A DNA stretch of 64,000 nt from Treponema sp. (GTDB lineage: Bacteria > Spirochaetota > Spirochaetia > Treponematales > Treponemataceae): positions 1 to 64,000 of the forward strand of contig JAFLSR010000006.1 in the NCBI GenBank assembly GCA_022510845.1, read 5' to 3'. The notes below the pieces were generated by a model. It made no database searches. It saw only the letters and a list, made by a program, of their open reading frames with translations, and was not told where the DNA came from. The translations under genes and the position numbers were made by a program. Positions 58,402-64,000 of the stretch are shown one piece after another (within the stretch, counting starts at the first letter, position 1; the number at the start of each line of letters is the position of its first letter).

Positions 58402-59025
58402 ATGAGAAAAAGTTTCAAAAAGGTCGCGCTGATTTTGGCGGCGATCGTTGTGTCTGCTTCGGGAACTGTTTTCGCGAAGCCCGCGATGTACGGAAAGCTC
58501 ACCGCTGGCTTTGATGCCCGCTGGGGAAGTTTCGGAGTGAAAGATTCAGATTGGGAGTCTGACGACCTCATCACCTTCCGCAATTTTATGGTTACTCCAA
58601 CATTCGGAATGATTTTCGCGCCCGAAAGCGACAACGGCTTTATGCGCGGCTTCGGAATGGAATTGGGACTTGGCTTGGGAATAGGTAGGGGAAATGTAGC
58701 ATTGGGATTCCTCTATGACGATGATGGCTCGGCTTCCGATTTCGCGCTCGTGCCCCGATTCGATTTGGTGTACCTCCTGCTGACCAAAGGACGACATTTC
58801 GGCGAACAGAAATTCGTGATGCACTTTATGCTCGGCTTTGAGATTCCGGTTTTCTTTCCTTTGGAGCATAAGGATTATTGGAAGCCCGACGCGTTTTTTG
58901 ACGTCAACTTGCTGGGTGTAGGATTCGACATCAAACTTGGCAAGAAGTTGGACTTTGTTGCGGATATGTATCTTTCGTTGCTGTTCGCGTTCGACTTCAA
59001 TGTTGGAATCGTATATCGCTTCTAG
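58402..59025 (+). CDS. Small outer-membrane beta-barrel protein
   Basis: 207 residues. A signal peptide (1-25, ending VFAKP) precedes about eight amphipathic strands with aromatic girdles (GMELGLGLGIGRGNVALGFLY, FALVPRFDLVYLLL and a final LLFAFDFNVGIVYRF). The C-terminal Phe is the Bam recognition residue. The size suits an OmpW/OmpX-type eight-strand barrel; T. pallidum TP0126 is a comparable protein in my memory. AAGGAGG lies upstream of the ATG, and the promoter has a C7 tract. A canonical terminator follows, so it is monocistronic. Confidence 0.82.
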   Translation: MRKSFKKVALILAAIVVSASGTVFAKPAMYGKLTAGFDARWGSFGVKDSDWESDDLITFRNFMVTPTFGMIFAPESDNGFMRGFGMELGLGLGIGRGNVALGFLYDDDGSASDFALVPRFDLVYLLLTKGRHFGEQKFVMHFMLGFEIPVFFPLEHKDYWKPDAFFDVNLLGVGFDIKLGKKLDFVADMYLSLLFAFDFNVGIVYRF

Positions 59026-59051
59026 CATTTGCGAACAATTATTGCAAAAAT

Positions 59052-59079
59052 TCCCCCGTTCGTCGGGGGATTTTTTTTT
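59052..59079 (+). terminator. Rho-independent terminator of the barrel gene
   Basis: TCCCCCG and CGGGGGA form a 7-bp stem around TTCGT, followed by nine T. It lies 26 bases after the stop. Confidence 0.92.
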
Positions 59080-59093
59080 GCAAAAACGAGCAA

Positions 59094-59180
59094 GCAAGGC
59101 GAAGCCTTGCGACTTCCGAACGCAAGCCTCGCGGCTTGCATCGCAACAAGTTGCTAACGAGTTTCGCAAAGCGAAACTCG
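59094..59180. repeat. Four tandem hairpins in 87 bases
   Basis: Successive perfect dyads: GCAAGGC/GCCTTGC (59094-59110), GCAAGCC/GGCTTGC (59122-59139), GCAAC/GTTGC (59143-59154) and CGAGTTTCGC/GCGAAACTCG (59158-59180). They lie between convergent genes after the terminator. The last shares arms with the dyads at 1341 and 57568. Confidence 0.6.
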
Positions 59181-59246
59181 CAACTAGCATCTGCACCGTT
59201 TCGCTTCCGCAAGGGGCTTCAAAAAAAACAGCGACATCGCGCTACG

Positions 59247-61241
59247 CTATTTTGAGTACATCGACTTGATTTCCTTCGCGTAGATTTTTTCGATTTGATG
59301 GCGCATGACAGTCTGCTTCGCGTTTATCTCTTTTCCGATTTTGAAACTTTCAGGAAGAAGGACGAATCGCGCCACGCGCTCGCAAGTACGGAAGCCGTTT
59401 TTTCCGTCCACGAGGCTGTCGATTTCCTCGCGAATCAGATTGCGGAATTCGCTGGTTTCCAAAAGCGTGTCGTAGGAATCGTAATAGATTCTGTTTTCGC
59501 CCGCGAACTGGAGGGCGGCGTCTTTTTGCGGAACGATGAGGGCGGCGATGTATTTCCGGTCCTGTCCTACGACCACGGCGGACTCCACGAATTTTGAACG
59601 GCAAATCGCGTTCTCAACCATTTGAGGCTCGATGTTTTCGCCGTCCAAAAGAACAATCGTGTCTTTCGCGCGCCCCGTAATCGCGATTTCGTTCCAAAAA
59701 GAGAGCATCGCGATGTCGCCAGTGTTTATCCAGCCGTCTTTGTCCAAAACTTTTTGCGTGATGTCGGGGCGGCGGTAATATCCCTTCATCACTTGGCGGC
59801 CGCGCGCGAAAAGCAAGCCGCGTTTTCCTGCGGCAAGAGGAGTTCCGCTCAAAGGAATTCCGTCTTTTTGCGCCACGACTTTCACTTCCGCGCTTGGGAA
59901 GACCTTGCCCACGCAGCCAGAACGGGTTCGAACCGGACTTCCCATCGCAAGGAATGGCGCGGTCTCCGTCATTCCGTAGCAGTCCAAAAGTTTTACGCCG
60001 AGCGTCCTGAAAAACAAGTCGGCTTCCCGTTGGAGCGAACCGCCGCCGCAAAGCAACGCGCGGATTTTCCCGCCAAGTCGCTTCCTTATTCTTCGGAACA
60101 CAATCAAATAGCAGAGCCAATAAAAAGGCGAAAGGATGGCGAAAGGAATGATGCTGTAGATTTTGTCAATCACGCTCGTCTTGAGAGAAAAATGGCATAC
60201 GAGCGAAAAAAATCTGTCGTGCGCCCAAGTCCATGCGGCTCCGATTTTCATCGAAAAATTGAAGAACAGCAACGCAAGGCGGTTTTTGCTCTTCTTTTTT
60301 TTGGAACGATAAAAACTTTGCACGAAGGCATCCCAAAGGCGCGGAACGCCCGCAATCCACTGCGGATGAATCGCATCGATGTCTTCCTGCATAATCGATA
60401 TGGCGGGCTTTGAATACGCGATTCCGCTTTTCAGCGTGATGGCAAAATAAGTGAGGGCGCGTTCCATTATGTGCCAAACGGGAAGCACGGAAAGCCACAT
60501 ATCGCCTTCACGCGCCGTAGCCAAAACATCGTGCGCCACTTCGCACTGCGCAATGAAATTGTCGTGGGTGAGCATCACGCCTTTCGGAGTGCCGGTGGTG
60601 CCGCTCGTGAAAATCACGGTCGCGACATCGCCGCCTTCGGTCTTTTCCATTTCGGCTTCCACGGACTTCCGCATCGCGGCGGTGGAACGGCGTGCCATGT
60701 CCTCCAAATCGATGAATTTGTGGACGCGGATTCCGAGCAATGCTGCACGTTCCATTGTCAAATCCGACGGCGTATCGAACAAAATCGCGTCCTTCAACGA
60801 GGGCACTTCTTCCACTTTTTCCAGAACCTTGTCAAGCTGCCGCTCGTTTTCAAAAAAGCAGGTTCGGCAGTTCGTGAAATTCAGGATAAAGCGGATTTCG
60901 CTTCCCATCGAATCGCATCCGCGCGGAACGTCCACCGCCCCCAAAGAAAGCAGCGCGAGGTCGGTCAAAAGCCATTCGCGGCGGTTGTCGCTGATAATTC
61001 CAACAAGGTCGCCGCGCGACACGCCCAAATCCCGAAGAACGCACGCCATGTCCAAAACGCGGAGATACACAAGACCGTATCTTTGCACGTCGTAAGTTCC
61101 AAGTTCGTTCTTGTACGACTGCAACACAATGTCGCCGCATTCTTCGGCGCGGCGTTTAAAAAGAAGAGGCAAATTTTTCGGCAGAGATTCTTTTTTTTCG
61201 CGGAGATTCAGAATCTTTTTCACTTTGTCAATCTTTCCCAT
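59247..61241 (-). CDS. Long-chain acyl-CoA synthetase (AMP-binding)
   Basis: 664 residues, in the ANL superfamily FACS group. Activates fatty acids as acyl-AMP and then acyl-CoA. The P-loop TVIFTSGTTGTPKGVMLTH lies at about 213-231, and VKLLDCYGMTETAP, GWINTGDIA and RAKDTIVLLDGENI follow, with a C-terminal catalytic KEINAKQTVMRHQIEKI. A hydrophobic, basic middle (about 330-370) suits membrane contact. GAGGAG precedes the ATG. In treponemes, which scavenge fatty acids, it would feed phospholipid synthesis with GpsA products (inference). Confidence 0.92.
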   Translation of the reverse strand: MGKIDKVKKILNLREKKESLPKNLPLLFKRRAEECGDIVLQSYKNELGTYDVQRYGLVYLRVLDMACVLRDLGVSRGDLVGIISDNRREWLLTDLALLSLGAVDVPRGCDSMGSEIRFILNFTNCRTCFFENERQLDKVLEKVEEVPSLKDAILFDTPSDLTMERAALLGIRVHKFIDLEDMARRSTAAMRKSVEAEMEKTEGGDVATVIFTSGTTGTPKGVMLTHDNFIAQCEVAHDVLATAREGDMWLSVLPVWHIMERALTYFAITLKSGIAYSKPAISIMQEDIDAIHPQWIAGVPRLWDAFVQSFYRSKKKKSKNRLALLFFNFSMKIGAAWTWAHDRFFSLVCHFSLKTSVIDKIYSIIPFAILSPFYWLCYLIVFRRIRKRLGGKIRALLCGGGSLQREADLFFRTLGVKLLDCYGMTETAPFLAMGSPVRTRSGCVGKVFPSAEVKVVAQKDGIPLSGTPLAAGKRGLLFARGRQVMKGYYRRPDITQKVLDKDGWINTGDIAMLSFWNEIAITGRAKDTIVLLDGENIEPQMVENAICRSKFVESAVVVGQDRKYIAALIVPQKDAALQFAGENRIYYDSYDTLLETSEFRNLIREEIDSLVDGKNGFRTCERVARFVLLPESFKIGKEINAKQTVMRHQIEKIYAKEIKSMYSK

Positions 61242-61340
61242 TTGTCTCCTCGTGAATTTTCAGTATAAACGATAACAAATAGAATTTCAAGCGGTGATTC
61301 AAGGCAAGCCTTTGGCGGCGACACAAGCGGGAAATTTCAC

Positions 61341-61369
61341 TTGATTTAAAAGCGAATTCGCTGTAAAAT
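61341..61369 (+). promoter_or_regulatory. fba promoter with perfect palindrome in the spacer
   Basis: TTGATT, 17 bases, TAAAAT, with a predicted start near 61376. The spacer holds the 12-bp palindrome AGCGAATTCGCT (61351-61362), a possible operator. The leader of about 160 bases holds a 10-bp stem (61388-61397 with 61418-61427). Confidence 0.55.
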
Positions 61370-61534
61370 ATTCTAGCGATTTTTAAAATGGCAAAAATCC
61401 GCACTGTTGGCGCGACGTTTTTGCCATGAAAGTTCATGCTTTCGCACGGGCTTTCATATTTTATCTGTGCGCTCGCCGCACGTCAAAAATCCAGGCACGA
61501 AATTTTTCGGGTTTGGATTTTTATAGGAGTATCT

Positions 61535-62533
61535 ATGTTCAGCTACAAGGACATCGGCCTCGTGAACACAAAGGATATGTTCGCAAAGGCTATGAAAGGC
61601 GGATACGCGATTCCCGCGTACAATTTCAACAATATGGAACAGATGCAGGCAATCATCCAGGCTTGCGTGGAAACGAAGTCGCCGGTGATTTTGCAGGTTT
61701 CAAAGGGTGCGCGCGCTTATGCCGACAAATTCATCCTGCGCAACATGGCGCGTGGCGCGGTGGAATACGCCGAAGAACTCGGATGCAAGATTCCAATCGT
61801 CCTCCACTTGGACCACGGCCCGAATTTCGAAGTTGCCAAGGACTGCATCGACAACGGATTTTCTTCGGTGATGATTGACGGCTCTGCCCTCCCCTACGAC
61901 GAGAATGTCGCGCTCACGAAAAAAGTCGTGGACTACGCGCACCAGTACGATGTTACGGTTGAAGGCGAACTCGGAGTTTTGGCAGGAGTCGAGGACGACG
62001 TTGTGGCGGCAGAAAGCCACTACACCAAGCCCGAGGAAGTGCAGGACTTCGTTTCAAAGACAGGATGCGATTCGCTTGCAATCTCAATCGGCACTTCTCA
62101 CGGACGATGCAAATTCACGCCCGAACAGTGCACTCGCAATGCTGACGGAGTTTTGATTCCGCCGCCGCTCGCGTTCGACGTTCTTGAAGGCGTTGAGCAA
62201 AAGCTTCCAGGCTTCCCGATTGTCCTTCACGGCTCTTCTTCCGTTCCGATGGAATATGTACGAATCATCGAACAGTTCGGCGGAAAGATTCCCGATTCAG
62301 TTGGAATCCCGGAAGAGCAGTTGAGAAAGGCGGCCAAGTCAGCGGTCTGCAAAATCAACATCGATTCGGACGGACGGCTTGCGATGACCGCGGCGATTCG
62401 AAAATTCTTTGCCGAAAATCCAGGCAAATTCGACCCGCGCGAATATCTCGGACCTGCACGCGAAGAACTTAAGAAGATGTACATGCACAAGAACATCGAA
62501 GTTCTCGGCTCGGCAGGCCACGCGCTCGACTAG
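61535..62533 (+). CDS. fba: Class II fructose-bisphosphate aldolase
   Basis: 332 residues from the ATG at 61535, with AGGAG 6 bases upstream; a longer frame to 61436 lacks homology. Zinc-dependent reversible cleavage of fructose 1,6-bisphosphate. HLDHGPNFE (about 86-94), VEGELGVLAGVEDDV, SIGTSHGRCKF and VLHGSSSVP carry the zinc histidines and the phosphate loop. It is a central glycolytic enzyme. The close relatives KbaY and GatY (tagatose) cannot be excluded by eye, but the neighbourhood and length favour FBA. Inverted repeats follow the stop. Confidence 0.9.
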   Translation: MFSYKDIGLVNTKDMFAKAMKGGYAIPAYNFNNMEQMQAIIQACVETKSPVILQVSKGARAYADKFILRNMARGAVEYAEELGCKIPIVLHLDHGPNFEVAKDCIDNGFSSVMIDGSALPYDENVALTKKVVDYAHQYDVTVEGELGVLAGVEDDVVAAESHYTKPEEVQDFVSKTGCDSLAISIGTSHGRCKFTPEQCTRNADGVLIPPPLAFDVLEGVEQKLPGFPIVLHGSSSVPMEYVRIIEQFGGKIPDSVGIPEEQLRKAAKSAVCKINIDSDGRLAMTAAIRKFFAENPGKFDPREYLGPAREELKKMYMHKNIEVLGSAGHALD

Positions 62534-62554
62534 GAAAAATTCCAAACGCCAAGG

Positions 62555-62666
62555 CGGATTTTGTTTTTACGTGGCGCAAGGCTTCGTAAGGCAAAATCCG
62601 TCGAAAAACTCATTCCTCAATATTTCCGACATTTTTAAAAATTTCAGTTTTTGAAAATGTCGGAAA
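62555..62666. repeat. Two inverted repeats after fba
   Basis: CGGATTTTG (62555-62563) pairs with CAAAATCCG (62592-62600). Then TTTCCGACATTTT (62623-62635) pairs with AAAATGTCGGAAA (62654-62666), a perfect 13-bp stem with an 18-base loop. They may end or stabilise the fba transcript ahead of the exporter gene. Confidence 0.6.
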
Positions 62667-62718
62667 CGCGATTTCGTAGCGAAGCGAAAAATCGCAGTCG
62701 ATAAGCAACTTTTTCTTT

Positions 62719-64000
62719 ATGACAAAAGATTTTTCGGCACGCCCGATCAAAGTTTTCCTTTCGTATTTCTCGCCGCACAAAAAACTTTTCGCGCTTGACT
62801 TGATTTGCGCGACGTTCATAGCGGCGGTGGACGTCTCTTTTCCGATGCTCAGCCGCTGGGCAATCGACGCTGTGATTCCGAAGCAGAATTTTCGCGCGTT
62901 CTTCACTTTGATTCTCGCGATTTTTGCAGCGTACATCTTCCGCAAAATCTGCTCGTATTCCGTAACCTACTGGGGGCACGTTTTCGGAAACCTCGTGGAA
63001 GCGGATATGCGGCGCGACATTTTCGAGCAAATCGAGCGGCAGTCGTTTTCGTTCTTCGACAAGAACCGCACGGGCGCGCTGATGAGCCGCGTGACAAACG
63101 ACTTGTTCGACATAACGGAATTGGCGCACCACGGTCCGGAAGACGTATGGATTTCGCTTTTGACGCTTTTCGGCGCGTGCTTTTTGCTTTTCAAAATCCG
63201 AATGGAACTCGCGCTGATTGTTTTCGCCTTCCTTCCGATAGCAATCGCCATAGTGATGATTTCGCGCAAAAGCCTCATGCGCTCTTCAAGGAAGGTCAAG
63301 GAAACGACGGCGGAAATCAATTCCGCAATCGAATCGAGCGTCTCGGGAATAAGGGCAACTCAGGCATTTACGAACGAAGAATTCGAAAAGGAAAAATTCG
63401 ACGCAGGAAACAAGAATTTCGTCCGCGCGAAGCAGGAACGCTACAAGGCGATGGCGACGTTCCAGTCCAACATCGAATTCGCGAACAACATATTGTACCT
63501 CGTCGTTTTGGCAGCGGGCGGACTTTTCATAATGGGCGGAAAGATGCGGGTTTCGGATTTGGTTGCGGCGAATTTGTTCGTGGCGGCGTTCACCGCCCCA
63601 ATCGGAAAGCTTTCTTTTTTCGCGGAACTTTTCACGACCGGAATGGCAGGGTTTTCGCGCTTCCTCGAACTCATGCGCACCGACACTTCGATAAAAGACG
63701 CGAACGATGCCGTGGAAATCGTCGCGCGCGGAAACATAAAATTCGAGGACGTGGGATTTTCATACAACGAAAATTTCCCCGTGCTGAAAAACGTAAGCTT
63801 TGAAATACGCGCCGGAGAAAAATTCGCGCTCGTGGGAACTTCGGGCGGCGGCAAGACCACGATTTGCAACCTGATTCCGCGGTTCTACGAAGCGAACGAA
63901 GGGCGAATTCTTCTGGACGGAATCGACATCAAAAAAATCAAAGTGAAAAATTTGCGCGAGCAAATCGGAATCGTGCAGCAGGAAGTCTTCCTTTTCGCAG
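62719..64000 (+). CDS. ABC-type exporter (membrane domain fused to ATPase), 3' end outside the window
   Basis: 427 residues are visible. An ABC_membrane domain (about 10-310) has six segments and the coupling region KNRTGALMSRVTNDLFDI. The nucleotide-binding domain starts at about 340, with FEDVGFSYNENFPVLKNVSF, Walker A LVGTSGGGKTTICNLI and the Q-loop IVQQEVFLFA at the window edge. The signature and Walker B lie beyond. Such half-transporters export lipids, drugs or peptides; the substrate is not evident. No ribosome site precedes the ATG at 62719, which follows the inverted-repeat cluster, so the start is tentative. Confidence 0.85.
   Translation, partial: MTKDFSARPIKVFLSYFSPHKKLFALDLICATFIAAVDVSFPMLSRWAIDAVIPKQNFRAFFTLILAIFAAYIFRKICSYSVTYWGHVFGNLVEADMRRDIFEQIERQSFSFFDKNRTGALMSRVTNDLFDITELAHHGPEDVWISLLTLFGACFLLFKIRMELALIVFAFLPIAIAIVMISRKSLMRSSRKVKETTAEINSAIESSVSGIRATQAFTNEEFEKEKFDAGNKNFVRAKQERYKAMATFQSNIEFANNILYLVVLAAGGLFIMGGKMRVSDLVAANLFVAAFTAPIGKLSFFAELFTTGMAGFSRFLELMRTDTSIKDANDAVEIVARGNIKFEDVGFSYNENFPVLKNVSFEIRAGEKFALVGTSGGGKTTICNLIPRFYEANEGRILLDGIDIKKIKVKNLREQIGIVQQEVFLFA

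Noticed and set aside
59094..59180. CRISPR-like repeat array
   Set aside because: The four hairpins differ in sequence, have no constant spacing or direct repeat, and no cas gene lies nearby.

Overview
The window looks like chromosomal DNA of a spirochaete, most probably a Treponema other than T. pallidum, with mid-range GC judged by eye. The main evidence is gene order. One strand carries tamB - bamA - skp/ompH - mutS, the order I know from T. pallidum (TP0325-TP0328). The same strand carries a PnrA/TmpC-type purine-nucleoside ABC operon (TP0319-TP0323 type), and a cheW - DegT-like - nadK - recN - unknown-gene operon that I also recall from treponemes. These assignments are from memory of the families; no database search was run.

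Layout. (1) 1-9.2 kb is an accessory region. It holds an FGE/SUMF1 secreted protein cut by the window edge, a zinc-ribbon membrane protein, an unrecognised 392-residue protein with a 44-bp fragment of a second copy 0.6 kb away, a four-gene operon of secreted proteins ending in a transglutaminase/beta-barrel fusion, an ankyrin protein, a three-gene operon of unrecognised proteins, an XRE regulator with a dyad operator, and a stand-alone MrcB-N (DUF3578) protein. (2) 9.2-16.2 kb holds an HU-like/DUF4469 protein behind a mini-ORF leader, then murC, yicC, a phosphohexomutase, a DnaQ-type exonuclease and a LysM/LytM envelope protein. (3) 16.2-22.5 kb holds an HD-domain protein and the nucleoside ABC operon. 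(4) 22.5-27.6 kb is the cheW operon, including an aminotransferase-like protein that lacks the PLP lysine. (5) 27.6-39.2 kb is DNA repair and outer-membrane assembly: comF, mutS, skp, bamA, tamB. (6) 39.2-46.1 kb holds tmk, glgC, an NtrC-type two-component pair and an oversized signal peptidase I. (7) 46.4-55 kb holds treponemal lipoprotein and membrane proteins, a polyprenol-kinase-like protein, a 1424-residue FimV-like TPR protein and a secreted glycogen-binding-module protein. (8) 55-64 kb holds ffh, gpsA, ndk, a small outer-membrane barrel, an acyl-CoA synthetase, a class II aldolase and an exporter cut by the window edge.

Three themes stand out beyond single genes. First, murC, a sensor kinase gene, lepB and a membrane-protein gene each have a promoter whose -10 box ends exactly six bases before the ATG with a 17-base spacer, and ndk is nearly the same, so these mRNAs should be leaderless or nearly so. 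Second, the outer-membrane barrel gene at 58402 has a run of seven C inside its -35/-10 spacer, the arrangement that makes promoters phase-variable in T. pallidum. Third, intergenic regions are full of short perfect inverted repeats, several sharing CGAGTTT/AAACTCG arms. No tRNA, rRNA, CRISPR array or intact insertion sequence was recognised.
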